A stretch of 64,000 nt of DNA from Brachybacterium muris (GCF_016907455.1 NZ_JAFBCB010000001.1:2170001-2234000); one strand, 5' to 3'. Counted from the first letter of the stretch, positions 1 to 8,576 are shown. Numbers and translations are program-made. The notes: generated by a model from the letters alone, not told the origin.

Positions 1-1
1 G

Positions 2-373
2 CTGCTTTTCACCATCGTGCTGCTGTTCGCTCTCCAAGGCGACGCGATCCTCTCCGCCCCGGGAGACGTGGCCCGCATCGCTCTGCCGCTGCTGGTCTAC
101 TTCGTGGTCATGTTTCTGGGGTCCTTCCTGCTCGGACGGGCGATCGGCCTGAATTACGCCAAGTCCACGACCGTCGCGTTCACCGCCTCGGGCAACAACT
201 TCGAGCTCGCCATCGCCGTCGCCATCGGCACCTTCGGCGTCACCTCCGGCCAGGCCCTCGCCGGTGTCGTCGGCCCCCTGATCGAGGTCCCGGTCCTCGT
301 CGCCCTCGTCTACGTCGCCCTCGCGATGGGCCGCCGGCTCTTCCCCGGCGACGCGACCGTTCCCACCCGATGA
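2..373 (+). CDS. acr3: ACR3-type arsenite efflux permease, C-terminal part
   Basis: Only the last ~124 codons are present; the gene begins left of the window and the frame is open from base 2. The segment has hydrophobic helices and the family signatures [11 protein letters not shown] and GPLIEVPVL, which belong to the C-terminal half of Acr3 permeases. These plasma-membrane proteins export arsenite using the proton motive force. Its stop overlaps an ATG (ATGA at 370), and arsC follows directly, so it is the upstream member of an arsenic operon. Family assignment is firm; substrate is inferred from family and neighbour. Confidence 0.9.
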   Translation: MLFTIVLLFALQGDAILSAPGDVARIALPLLVYFVVMFLGSFLLGRAIGLNYAKSTTVAFTASGNNFELAIAVAIGTFGVTSGQALAGVVGPLIEVPVLVALVYVALAMGRRLFPGDATVPTR

Positions 374-396
374 ACCAGCAGAGAGATCGAGTCACC

Positions 397-825
397 ATGA
401 CCGCGAAACGCCCCGCAGTCCTGTTCGTGTGCGTGAAGAACGGCGGCAAGTCCCAGATGGCTGCGGCCCTCATGCGCCACCACGCCGGCGACGCCGTCCA
501 GGTGCACTCCGCCGGTACCCGCCCCGGTACGGCCATCAACGCCCAGTCCGCCGCGGCGATCGCGGAAGTCGGCGCGGACATGTCCTCCGCTGTGCCCCAG
601 CCGGTCACTGCCGAGCTGCTGCGCAACGTCGATCGGGTGATCGTCCTCGGGGATGAGGCTGTCATCGAGCCCGTTGCGGGGATGACCGCGCCGGTGACCA
701 CCTGGCACACCGACGAGCCCTCGACGCGCGGCATTGAAGGAGTGGAGCGGATGCGCCTGGTCCGCGACGACATCGACCGCCGCGTCCGTGCGCTCCTGGC
801 CGACCTCACACAGTCCTCGGCCTGA
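397..825 (+). CDS. arsC: Arsenate-mycothiol transferase (LMW-phosphatase fold)
   Basis: 142 aa. The N-terminal beta strand and P-loop read [15 protein letters not shown]: catalytic Cys12, with Lys18 where classical LMW phosphatases and thioredoxin-linked ArsC have Arg (CX5R). The Lys form matches, from memory, corynebacterial ArsC1/ArsC2, which join arsenate to mycothiol before mycoredoxin reduces it; this suits an actinobacterium. ATG 397 was chosen over the overlapping ATG at 370 because the family starts close to the P-loop. Arsenite produced here would leave through the flanking permeases. Confidence 0.88.
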   Translation: MTAKRPAVLFVCVKNGGKSQMAAALMRHHAGDAVQVHSAGTRPGTAINAQSAAAIAEVGADMSSAVPQPVTAELLRNVDRVIVLGDEAVIEPVAGMTAPVTTWHTDEPSTRGIEGVERMRLVRDDIDRRVRALLADLTQSSA

Positions 826-1019
826 CCCGGTGAGCGCGTCCTCGCCACCCCGGACAAGAAGATCTGCATCGTCGGCGTGAAACGCTATGGGCGGCCGCCG
901 AACCAGCGTGTCGCCGCCTGCCCGGACAGCGGCGCCTCGTGCCGCAGCGAATGCGTCCTCCTGGACGAGCGCCACCAGCCCTGCACATCCCGTGACGCTG
1001 CTGAAGGAGCACCCCGACT
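826..1019 (+). other. Short unassigned open frame between arsC and second permease
   Basis: The arsC frame reopens after its stop and stays open to a TGA at 1021-1023, overlapping the GTG start of the next gene. The translation is cysteine-rich (motifs such as KKICIVGVKRYG and SGASCRSEC) but has no convincing start; GTG near 890 is the only candidate. It could be a gene remnant or a tiny coupled ORF. No function is assigned. Confidence 0.25.
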
Positions 1020-1994
1020 GTGAACCGCCTGGTCTCCTGGTGGGACGCCCACCAGATCGCGCTGTACCTGGCCGCGATGGCGGCCGGCGCCGCTATCGGG
1101 CTGGCAGCTCCCGGGCTCGCGCCGACGTTGGAGCACTCCATCGAGCCGGTGTTGATGCTGCTGCTGTTCGCCACGTTCCTGGGTGTGCCGCTGATCGAGG
1201 TCGGGCAGGCCTTCCGTGACCGGCGGTTCCTGGGAACGGTGCTGGTGGCGAACTTCGCGATCGTGCCGCTGCTCGCCTGGGCACTGTCCCGGTTCGTCGC
1301 CGACGATCAAGGGCTCCTGCTCGGCGTGCTCCTGGTGCTGCTAACCCCATGCATCGACTACGTCATCGTCTTCACGGGCCTCGCGGGGGGAGCGCGCGCG
1401 AAACTCCTGGCCGCTGCGCCCTTGCTGATGCTCCTCCAACTGGCGTTGTTGCCGCTGCACCTGTTCGCCTTCGCGGGCCGCGAGGTCGTCGGGGTGATTG
1501 ACGTGGCCCCGTTCGCAGAGGCGTTCTTCCTGCTGATCGTGGTGCCGCTGACCGCGGCAGCGGCCGTGCAGGCGCTGGCGCGCCGACACCGGTCGGGCCG
1601 AGCCATCGAGGGGGTCATGGCGGGGGCCATGGTGCCGCTGATGATGCTCACCCTCGCAACTGTGATCGGTTCCCAGATCGCTGCCGTCGGCTCACAGATC
1701 GGGACCCTCGCGCGGCTCCTACCCCTGTATGCAGGGTTCGTGGTCGCGGCCGTCTTCATCGGTTTCGCGGCCTCGAGGGTCACGAGGCTGGATACCGCCT
1801 CGACGCGGGCGGTGATGTTCTCGGTCGCCACCCGCAACTCCCTGGTGGTCCTTCCCCTCGCACTGGCCCTCCCCGATGCCCTGGCGATCGCGCCACTCGC
1901 AGTCGTCACCCAGACCCTGGTCGAACTCATCGCCATGGTCGCCCTGGTCCGCATCGTGCCCGCCATCGTTCCGAGCACAACGGCTGTGCCATAA
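1020..1994 (+). CDS. Arsenic resistance permease of the bile acid:Na+ symporter fold
   Basis: 324 aa with about ten hydrophobic segments and no signal peptide. Key stretches are LTPCIDYVIVFTGLAGG (mid-protein conserved Cys/Asp region) and SVATRNSLVVLPLALALP near the C-terminus, matching the arsenic-resistance branch of the BASS/ACR3 superfamily that is separate from classical Acr3. The GTG start at 1020 has GAAGGAG (about 1001-1007) upstream. It probably extrudes arsenite or antimonite. A truncated near-copy of its last ~75 codons lies at 18460-18685, so this family was once present twice in the island. Confidence 0.82.
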   Translation: MNRLVSWWDAHQIALYLAAMAAGAAIGLAAPGLAPTLEHSIEPVLMLLLFATFLGVPLIEVGQAFRDRRFLGTVLVANFAIVPLLAWALSRFVADDQGLLLGVLLVLLTPCIDYVIVFTGLAGGARAKLLAAAPLLMLLQLALLPLHLFAFAGREVVGVIDVAPFAEAFFLLIVVPLTAAAAVQALARRHRSGRAIEGVMAGAMVPLMMLTLATVIGSQIAAVGSQIGTLARLLPLYAGFVVAAVFIGFAASRVTRLDTASTRAVMFSVATRNSLVVLPLALALPDALAIAPLAVVTQTLVELIAMVALVRIVPAIVPSTTAVP

Positions 1995-2175
1995 ACCGGT
2001 GTGTAGGGCGCGGGAGCTTTCGCTCTTCTGGTCCGAGTAGTTGTGCAGCGTCGACCAGGGCTCCGGCGCCTCGCCCTTGAGGCGCCCGGGACGGGAGCAG
2101 CAGGAGGCTGTTGGTCACCCGGCAGAGAGGGCTGGGTGTGGATCGACGCGACTGGGTTCCCCTGATGCACTGTGC

Positions 2176-2211
2176 AGTCAGCCAAAGCTGTATGGTCACT
2201 GCATGCTGACT
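2176..2211 (+). promoter_or_regulatory. Promoter/operator of cmtR-ctpG operon
   Basis: A 7-bp inverted repeat, AGTCAGC (2176-2182) and GCTGACT (2205-2211), spans the start codon. A -10-like TATGGT (2191-2196) ends six bases before ATG 2203, so transcription would begin at or near the start codon, giving a leaderless mRNA. The block CAGTCAG..GCTGTATRGT recurs in front of the second cmtR (18077-18110). Autoregulation by the product is inferred. Confidence 0.6.
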
Positions 2212-2574
2212 ACAGCTCCTCGTCGTGACGTGATGAACCGGCTGGGGCGGGCGATGGCCGATCCCACGCGCTTTCGCATCTTGTTGTCGTTGCTCGAGCA
2301 GCCCGGATACCCGGCTGCTTTGGCCGCGGAACTGGATCTGACGCGTACGAACGTCTCCAACCATCTCGCGTGCTTGCGGGGGTGCGGGATCGTGGTCGCC
2401 GTTCCGGAGGGGCGGCGGACGCGTTACGAGATTGTCGACGCGCACCTGACGAAGGCGCTGAGCGCTCTGGTGGACACGGTGCTCGCGGTGGATGACGACC
2501 GTGCCTGTGTCGACGAGTACTGCGATGTGCCCTTGTGCTGCCAGCGTGGCGCAGCCATCGAGGTGACGCGATGA
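2203..2574 (+). CDS. cmtR: CmtR-type Cd(II)/Pb(II)-sensing ArsR repressor
   Basis: 123 aa winged-helix ArsR/SmtB protein. The recognition helix reads NVSNHLACLRGCG, and Cys57, Cys61 and Cys102 fall exactly at the positions of the three metal-ligand cysteines of Mycobacterium tuberculosis CmtR. The tail has extra cysteines (DEYCDVPLCC). ATG 2203 was preferred to the longer open frame (from 2041) because it aligns with CmtR and follows the -10 element. Its stop overlaps the ATPase start (ATGA at 2571), indicating translational coupling. Expected role: release DNA on binding Cd or Pb and induce the ATPase below. Confidence 0.92.
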   Translation: MLTTAPRRDVMNRLGRAMADPTRFRILLSLLEQPGYPAALAAELDLTRTNVSNHLACLRGCGIVVAVPEGRRTRYEIVDAHLTKALSALVDTVLAVDDDRACVDEYCDVPLCCQRGAAIEVTR

Positions 2575-4610
2575 GCGATGAGTGCTGCGGCCCCGTGAAG
2601 ACCCCTGCCCCGGTTGAGCCCGCGATCGAGGACGCCTGCTGCGGGAGCACTACTCCGGCCGTCGCATCCGAGGGGATGGAGGTCGAGCAGCCCACGCCCT
2701 GGTGGCGTGATCGGGCGCTGCTGCTGCCGATCGCCTCGGGAGTGCTGTGGGTGGCTGGTCTGCTGCTGAGTTGGGCCGGCGCCGAGACGGCCGCGCTGAG
2801 CGCGCACGTGCTGGCACTGGGGGCGGGGGCCTGGACTTTCGTTCCCGGCACACTGCGGCGCCTGGTGCAGGGCCGGGGGCGGGGCCGGCTCGGCGTGGGC
2901 TTGCTGATGACGCTCGCCGCGCTGGGGGCGGTGCTGCTGGGCCATGTCGGGGAGGCCGCAGCTCTCGCGTTCTTGTTCTCCCTCGCTGAGGCGCTCGAGG
3001 ACCGGTCGATGGATCGCGCGAAGCAGGGGCTGCGCGCTCTGTTGGCCCTGATCCCCGAAACGGCCCGGGTTGCTCGAGCTTCGGGCCCCGAGGTCGTCCC
3101 GGCCGCGGAGCTCCGCCGGGGCGATGTGCTCCTGGTCGGTGCCGGCGATCGGGTCGCCACGGACGCCGTGGTGATCGAGGGGCGCTCCTGGATGGATACC
3201 TCGGCGATCACGGGCGAATCGATCCCGGTCGAGGTGGGCCCCGGAGACGAGGTGCATGCGGGCTCCGTCAACGGCGCCGGGTCGGTGCAGCTGCGGGCCA
3301 CGGCCGATGGTCGCGACAACTCGCTGACCCAGATCGTGCGCCTGGTCGAGCAGGCGCATGCCGCCAAGGGGGAGCGGGCGCGGCTGGCCGACCGGATCGC
3401 GCGCCCCCTGGTGCCCGTGGTGCTCGTCGTCGCCGCCCTGGTTGCACTCCTGGGTATCGTCACCGGTGATCTCCTCCTCTGGATCGAACGGGCGCTGGTG
3501 GTGCTGGTCGCTGCCTCGCCCTGTGCGCTGGCGATCGCGGTACCGGTCACGGTGATCTCCTCGATCGGTTCGGCGAGCAAGCTTGGCGTGGTCATCAAGT
3601 CCGGAGCCGCCTTCGAGCAGCTGGGAACGGTCCGCACCGTTGCGTTCGACAAGACCGGGACCCTGACCCGTAACGACCCGCGCGTGGTGGACGTCGCCAC
3701 CGCTCCGGGACGCAGCCGGGAGGATGTCCTGGCGGTGGCCGCCGCGCTCGAGTCCGGCAGCAGCCATCCGTTGGCTGCGGCCATCGTCGCGGCGGCCGAC
3801 ACCAGTGCGGAGGCCACCGCCGTTCAGGAGACCCCGGGGCACGGCATCACCGGGCAGGTCGGCGGGCGATCGGTGCGGGTGGGGAACCCGCGCTGGATCG
3901 CTCCGGGCGAGCTGGCGGCCCGCACGCAAGAGATGGCCTCCCGCGGCATGAGTGTGGTGCTGGTCGAGGTGGACGGTCGGGTGATCGGTGCGATCGGGGT
4001 GCGCGATGAACTGCGTGCCGAGGCCGCCGAGACCATCGCTGCGCTGCATGCGCAGGGGATCCGGACTGTGATGCTGACCGGCGACAACGCCCTGACCGCC
4101 CGCGCGATCGCGGCCGCGGCCGGCATCGACGAGGTCCATGCCGAGCAGCTGCCCGCGGACAAGGCCGCCCATATCCGGCGCCTGGCCGCGCAGACGCCGA
4201 CCGCGATGATCGGCGACGGCATCAACGACGCCCCGGCCCTGGCCTCGGCCACCGTGGGTATCGCGATGGGAGTCACCGGCACGGCCGCCGCCGTGGAGTC
4301 CGCCGATGTCGCTTTCACCGGCACCGACCTGCGCCAGCTGCCCGCCGCTCTCGCCCACGCCCGCCGGGGCCGCCGCATCATGACCGGCAACATCGCCCTG
4401 GCCCTGGCGATCATCGTCATCTTGTTCCCGCTGGCCCTGTTCGGCGTGCTGGGACTGGCCGCGGTCGTGCTGGTCCACGAGGTCGCCGAGGTCGTGGTGA
4501 TCGCCAACGGCATGCGGGCCGCCCGCACCCGCGGCAGAGCCCTGCAGGGGCCTGTCATGTTCGTTGGGCAGGATCAGCCCGACCCCGCCCCCGTAGGAGG
4601 CCGCGCATGA
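2571..4610 (+). CDS. ctpG: P1B-type heavy-metal ATPase (CtpG/CadA-like)
   Basis: 679 aa. In place of an HMA domain, the N-terminus has two cysteine pairs (ECCGP at 5-6 and ACCGS at 23-24). The TM4 metal site is SPC (about residue 314) rather than CPC, followed by DKTGT (~359, phosphorylated Asp), GDGINDAPA (~548) and a last-helix HEVAEVVVIANG. SPC plus HE resembles P1B-4 pumps (Co, Cd, Zn), the class of mycobacterial CtpG, whose gene also sits with cmtR. Likely exports Cd(II), perhaps Pb, Zn or Co. Its stop overlaps the dsbA-like start. Confidence 0.9.
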   Translation: MSDECCGPVKTPAPVEPAIEDACCGSTTPAVASEGMEVEQPTPWWRDRALLLPIASGVLWVAGLLLSWAGAETAALSAHVLALGAGAWTFVPGTLRRLVQGRGRGRLGVGLLMTLAALGAVLLGHVGEAAALAFLFSLAEALEDRSMDRAKQGLRALLALIPETARVARASGPEVVPAAELRRGDVLLVGAGDRVATDAVVIEGRSWMDTSAITGESIPVEVGPGDEVHAGSVNGAGSVQLRATADGRDNSLTQIVRLVEQAHAAKGERARLADRIARPLVPVVLVVAALVALLGIVTGDLLLWIERALVVLVAASPCALAIAVPVTVISSIGSASKLGVVIKSGAAFEQLGTVRTVAFDKTGTLTRNDPRVVDVATAPGRSREDVLAVAAALESGSSHPLAAAIVAAADTSAEATAVQETPGHGITGQVGGRSVRVGNPRWIAPGELAARTQEMASRGMSVVLVEVDGRVIGAIGVRDELRAEAAETIAALHAQGIRTVMLTGDNALTARAIAAAAGIDEVHAEQLPADKAAHIRRLAAQTPTAMIGDGINDAPALASATVGIAMGVTGTAAAVESADVAFTGTDLRQLPAALAHARRGRRIMTGNIALALAIIVILFPLALFGVLGLAAVVLVHEVAEVVVIANGMRAARTRGRALQGPVMFVGQDQPDPAPVGGRA

Positions 4611-5254
4611 GCCGCAGCACCAAGTTCACCCTGGGACTGATCGCGGTGACCGCCCTGATCCTGACCAGCTTCGTCCTGTTCCTCAACCCCGAGGAAGACA
4701 CCCCCACGACAGAGCCAGGCAGCACTGCTGCTACGGCGCAGCTCGTGCGCGAGGACAGCCCCCGACTGTCCGAGGAGGGGGATGTCGTCTTCGTGGAGTT
4801 CCTGGACTTCGAGTGTGAGGCCTGCCTGGCGCTGTACCCCACGATCGAGGAGATCCGCGCCGAGTACGGCGACCGGGTGACGTTCGTGGTGCGGTACCTG
4901 CCGCTGCACGCCAACTCCGTCGAGGCCGCGCAGGCAGCGGAAGCGGCCCGCGACCAGGGCCAGTTCGAGGCCATGTACAAGGCGCTGTTCGACAACGCGA
5001 CGCAGTGGGGCCACCAGGAAACCTCCCAGCGCGAAGCGTTCTTCTCCTACGCCGAGGAGCTCGGCCTGGACATGGAACGGTTCGAGCAGGTCTACGACGA
5101 CCCCGCCACCCTCGAGCGCATCCAGCAGAGCGCCGCCGACGCCGAGGCACTCGGCGTGACCTCGACGCCCACCTTCTTCGTCGACGGCCAGCGGCTCGAG
5201 CCCACTCGCATCGAGGACCTCACCGACCCCCTCGATAACGCTCTTAATGGCTGA
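4607..5254 (+). CDS. Membrane-anchored DsbA-like thiol-disulfide oxidoreductase
   Basis: 215 aa. An N-terminal signal-anchor (residues ~8-26) is followed by a DsbA/thioredoxin fold with active site CEAC (~68-71) in FLDFECEACLALYP, and by cis-proline VTSTPTFFVDG near the C-terminus. It acts on the outer face of the membrane. The gene overlaps both the ATPase before it and the VKOR gene after it, and VKOR would reoxidise it. Association with a Cd pump suggests protection or re-folding of exported thiol proteins under metal stress; that role is an inference. Confidence 0.88.
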   Translation: MSRSTKFTLGLIAVTALILTSFVLFLNPEEDTPTTEPGSTAATAQLVREDSPRLSEEGDVVFVEFLDFECEACLALYPTIEEIRAEYGDRVTFVVRYLPLHANSVEAAQAAEAARDQGQFEAMYKALFDNATQWGHQETSQREAFFSYAEELGLDMERFEQVYDDPATLERIQQSAADAEALGVTSTPTFFVDGQRLEPTRIEDLTDPLDNALNG

Positions 5255-5870
5255 GAGCCCCACCGCAAAGACCTCCCGACGCACCGATCCTCCGCGCGGG
5301 CTCGGGGTGCTGTTCACCGCGACCGGAGCGATCGGCCTGGTGATGGCCGTGGTGCTGCTGGTCGAGAAGATCGCGCTGATCGAGGACCCCACCTACGTGC
5401 CCACCTGCAGCCTCAACCCGGTGCTCTCCTGCGGATCGGTGATGGACACCCCCCAGGCGGCGGCCTTCGGGATCCCCAACCCGATCCTCGGGATCGCCGG
5501 CTTCACGGCCGTCCTCACCCTGGGTCTCGCCTTCCTCGCCGGGGCCCGCCTGGCGCGGTGGATGAGCGTGCTCATCCAGGTGGGCGTGACCTTCGCCGTG
5601 CTGTTCGTGCACTGGCTGATCGGGCAAAGCCTGTACGAGATCGGGGCCCTGTGCCCGTACTGCATGGTCGTCTGGGCCGTCACGATTCCCCTGTTCTGGC
5701 TGACCACCCTCCACCACCTCCGCCCACTGACCGCCAGCCCCACCCCCGCCGTCCGGCGCACCATCGGCCTCCTGGTGGAGTTCCGCATCACCATCCTCGT
5801 GGCCTGGTACCTCGTGATCCTCGCGCTGATCACCATCCGGTTCTGGGACTACTGGTCCACCCTGCTCTAA
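5247..5870 (+). CDS. Vitamin K epoxide reductase (VKOR) family protein
   Basis: 207 aa, about five TM helices. It carries the VKOR loop cysteines (PTCSLNPVLSCGSVM) and the CXXC redox centre LCPYCMVVWAV. Bacterial VKORs oxidise DsbA-like partners by passing electrons to quinone, replacing DsbB in actinobacteria. It overlaps the preceding DsbA-like gene by 8 bases, so the two form a disulfide-forming pair. Cofactor is presumably menaquinone. Confidence 0.93.
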   Translation: MAESPTAKTSRRTDPPRGLGVLFTATGAIGLVMAVVLLVEKIALIEDPTYVPTCSLNPVLSCGSVMDTPQAAAFGIPNPILGIAGFTAVLTLGLAFLAGARLARWMSVLIQVGVTFAVLFVHWLIGQSLYEIGALCPYCMVVWAVTIPLFWLTTLHHLRPLTASPTPAVRRTIGLLVEFRITILVAWYLVILALITIRFWDYWSTLL

Positions 5871-5924
5871 GCCGCGACGGCGCTGCCATCCACCCCGACT
5901 GCACCCCGCTCGAAGGAGTCACCC

Positions 5925-6524
5925 ATGCGAGGCCCCACCCGGCGCCACGTCCTGTACGCCACCGGCCTGCTCGCCGCGACCGGTCTGTCCACTGCCTGCG
6001 GAAGCACCGACACCACCGACCGCTACGACGCCGACAGCGCCGGCTACGTCTCAGGCAACGGCGTGACCACGGAGATCGCGCCCGCTGACCGGGCTGACCC
6101 TGTCGAGTTCTCGGGCACCACCTACGACGGCGACGCCTTCACCGCCAGCGACCACCGTGGCTCCGTGCTCGTGGTCAACGTCTGGTACGCCTCCTGCCCG
6201 CCCTGCCGCGTCGAGGCGCCGGACCTCCAAGCCATCCACGAGGAGTACACCGACCAGGGAGTCTCCTTCATCGGCATCAACCTGCGCGATGAGAAGGGAC
6301 CCGCCCAAGCCTTCGAGGCGAACTACGGGATCACCTACCCCTCCCTGCCCGACCTGCAGTCCGAGATCATGTACCAGCTGCGCGGGCACGTCGCCCCCAA
6401 CGCGGTCCCCACCACACTCGTCCTGGACCATGACGGGCGCGTCGCAGGACGGGTCTCCGGGGCCATCAACCCCTCCATCCTGCGCTCGATGCTCGACGGC
6501 GTCCTCGACGAAGGAGCCGCGTGA
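5925..6524 (+). CDS. TlpA/ResA-like thioredoxin lipoprotein
   Basis: 199 aa. The Arg-rich start leads to a lipobox (LSTAC, lipidated Cys25), then a TlpA-like thioredoxin domain with active site WYASCPPCRVEAPD and cis-proline region NAVPTTLVLDHDG. It is expected outside the membrane as a thiol reductant, taking electrons from CcdA, whose GTG start overlaps its stop (GTGA at 6521). The ATG lies behind GAAGGAG. Confidence 0.9.
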   Translation: MRGPTRRHVLYATGLLAATGLSTACGSTDTTDRYDADSAGYVSGNGVTTEIAPADRADPVEFSGTTYDGDAFTASDHRGSVLVVNVWYASCPPCRVEAPDLQAIHEEYTDQGVSFIGINLRDEKGPAQAFEANYGITYPSLPDLQSEIMYQLRGHVAPNAVPTTLVLDHDGRVAGRVSGAINPSILRSMLDGVLDEGAA

Positions 6525-7360
6525 ACAGCGGCGGGCTCGCCGAGGCATTCCAGTCCATCGCCCTGTCCGGCTCCCTTCTGCTGGCCATCTCGGTGGCCGC
6601 AATCGCGGGGCTGATCGCATTCCTCTCGCCCTGCGTCCTACCCATCGTGCCCGGGTACCTCGGCTACGTCTCCGGACTGGCCGGACAAGGCCCCACCACC
6701 CTGCCACTGGGCAACAACCCCGGGACCATTAGGAAACCGTCGCACCCGGGTCACCGGAATCGGGCGGGAACGGGACGAATGCTGAGCGGCAGCATGTTAT
6801 TTGTTGCCGGATTCACGATCGTGTTCATGGCGCTTGGCGGATTCGCGGGCGCGATGGGCTACCTGCTCCAAGCTCATGCCGTCTGGATTAACCGCGTCGC
6901 CGGCCTCGTTGTCATCTTTATGGGACTCATCTTCATGGGAGCCCTGCCGCGATTTACAGGAAATATCCAGGTATCGAGAAGGCGTCCGGACGCAGGCCTC
7001 CTCGGGGCCCCGCTGATGGGGTTCGTCTTCGGCCTCAGCTGGACCCCGTGCATCGGTCCTACCTACGCCGCGATCATCGCCCTCTCCCTGGATGCCGGCG
7101 CGGACAGTGGCTCTGCCACCCGGGGGGCCCTCCTTGCGCTGGCCTACTCGCTAGGGCTGGGCATCCCCTTCGTGCTCAGCGCCCTCCTGCTGAACAGGGC
7201 CATCGGAGTCAGCAAGGTCCTGGCACGACATCGCCGTCTCCTCGGGCTCCTCTCCGGGGCGCTGCTCATCGCGATCGGGCTGCTGCTCCTGACCGGGCTG
7301 TGGGCCTCGTGGATGATGCAGCTACAAGGCTCCATCGCCACGTTCCAGCCCGTGGTGTGA
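6521..7360 (+). CDS. ccdA: CcdA/DsbD-like membrane electron carrier
   Basis: 279 aa, six or so TM helices. Redox cysteines sit in AFLSPCVLPIVPGYLGYVSG (first pair member) and GLSWTPCIGPTYAA (second). CcdA moves reducing equivalents from cytosolic thioredoxin across the membrane to partners such as the TlpA-like lipoprotein encoded just upstream. The GTG start overlaps that gene. Bases ~6725-7010 look less GC-biased and use rarer codons than the flanks, suggesting a recombined segment inside an intact gene. Confidence 0.9.
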   Translation: MNSGGLAEAFQSIALSGSLLLAISVAAIAGLIAFLSPCVLPIVPGYLGYVSGLAGQGPTTLPLGNNPGTIRKPSHPGHRNRAGTGRMLSGSMLFVAGFTIVFMALGGFAGAMGYLLQAHAVWINRVAGLVVIFMGLIFMGALPRFTGNIQVSRRRPDAGLLGAPLMGFVFGLSWTPCIGPTYAAIIALSLDAGADSGSATRGALLALAYSLGLGIPFVLSALLLNRAIGVSKVLARHRRLLGLLSGALLIAIGLLLLTGLWASWMMQLQGSIATFQPVV

Positions 7361-7691
7361 CTCCTTCACCAGCACACCCGCGCCCTCGGCGGCGCGTCCC
7401 CGCGGTCCGATCCGGCCCAGCCCCGGCCGTGACCTCCACCCCACCGCGATGCCTGGACAAGGTAAAGAGCGAGTACGGGTCGGTTGGGTGCACCTGCCCA
7501 TGGTTCAAGAGCGGGTGAAATCTCCGCGCGCAGTCACTCATGACCGCATTTCTGGGAGGTGGGGATCGGTACGGTGGAGGCACGGGCGGCGCGAAGGAAA
7601 AGCTTTCAGCTTTGCTCCTGCTACCTGCGCAGCCGTGACGTACTGATCATATTCCCTCGAATTGTCTCGGGGGTGTTCCCGGAGAGAATTT
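7361..7691. other. Intergenic region upstream of NlpC/P60 gene
   Basis: 331 bases without a convincing gene. The long leader before an NlpC/P60 hydrolase made me look for a c-di-AMP (ydaO) riboswitch. Only GGGTGAAATC (~7514) recalls its conserved core, and the paired elements are not recognisable. A ribosome-binding site GGAGAG lies at 7681-7686. Confidence 0.4.
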
Positions 7692-8522
7692 ATGGCTACG
7701 AGCAATTCCCATCGCGCGGCCGGCCGCGCTGTCACCCCCTTCCGCCACAGCGGCCGCGCCCTGCGCGGTACCGGGGGCGCCGCCATCCTCGGCACCGTCC
7801 TGCTCGGCTCCGCGTTCGCAGGCGGCGCCGCGCAGGCGGCGCCCACCGCCCCGGCTACTGCGCCGACCCTGACCGCGCAGGCAGCCGCGCCGGCAACCCC
7901 CGCGCCCATCCACACGCTGTCGTCTGCTGAGAAGCTTCGCTGGGGTTCCCAGGGGTCCTCCGTGAAGCAGCTCCAAGCCGCGCTGAATGAGGAAGGCGCC
8001 TCGCTGGCCGTCGATGGGAAGTTCGGCCCCCGCACCCACAGCGCGGTGAAGGACTACCAGCGGACCAACGGCCTGCAGGTTGACGGTGTGGTGGGCCCCG
8101 AGACGCGCGGCGCCCTCAATGGCGGGGGTCTCTCCATCGGGGGCACGGGCACGTCGGTCCCGACGCCCTCCACCTCCTCCTCGGGCAGCGTCGGGCAGAG
8201 CATTGTCGACGCCGCTCGCACCCAGATCGGCACCTCCTACTCCTGGAGCTCGAGCAGCCCGGGGGTGGGCTTCGACTGCTCGGGGCTGACCCAGTACGCC
8301 TACAAGCAGGCCGGCATCGATCTGCCGCGCACCTCCGGCCAGCAGGTCAACGCCGGTACCTCGATCTCGAAGTCCGCGGCCCAGCCCGGCGATCTGGTGG
8401 TTTGGCCCGGTCACATCGGCGTCTACGCCGGCGGCGACAAGGTTGTCGATGCGGGCCGCTCCGCGGGCGCCGTCACCGAGCGCACGATCTGGGGATCGCC
8501 CACCTTCATCACCTTCCGCTGA
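7692..8522 (+). CDS. Secreted NlpC/P60 peptidoglycan endopeptidase with PG-binding domain
   Basis: 276 aa. A long positively charged N-region and hydrophobic core form a signal peptide ending near AGGAAQAA. A PG_binding_1 domain (~80-145, LRWGSQGSSVKQLQAAL) and a Ser/Thr linker follow. The C-terminal NlpC/P60 domain has catalytic Cys in FDCSGLTQYAY and His in WPGHIGVYAG. It cleaves stem-peptide bonds (gamma-D-Glu to diamino acid) in the cell wall. ATG 7692 follows GGAGAG. It is a single-gene unit closed by a strong terminator. Confidence 0.92.
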   Translation: MATSNSHRAAGRAVTPFRHSGRALRGTGGAAILGTVLLGSAFAGGAAQAAPTAPATAPTLTAQAAAPATPAPIHTLSSAEKLRWGSQGSSVKQLQAALNEEGASLAVDGKFGPRTHSAVKDYQRTNGLQVDGVVGPETRGALNGGGLSIGGTGTSVPTPSTSSSGSVGQSIVDAARTQIGTSYSWSSSSPGVGFDCSGLTQYAYKQAGIDLPRTSGQQVNAGTSISKSAAQPGDLVVWPGHIGVYAGGDKVVDAGRSAGAVTERTIWGSPTFITFR

Positions 8523-8536
8523 GCACCAGCGACACC

Positions 8537-8576
8537 GACGGGGCGCGGACCACCGGGAGGCGGTCCGCGCCCCGTC
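8537..8576 (+). terminator. Hairpin terminator after NlpC/P60 gene
   Basis: Perfect 15-bp stem (8537-8551 with 8562-8576, arm GACGGGGCGCGGACC), 10-base loop, 15 bases after the stop codon. There is no T-run. It also separates the gene from the convergent CDF transporter. Confidence 0.75.

Noticed and set aside
7361..7691. Possible c-di-AMP (ydaO) riboswitch before the NlpC/P60 gene
   Set aside because: Gene context fits, but only one short core-like string is present and I cannot pair the required helices.
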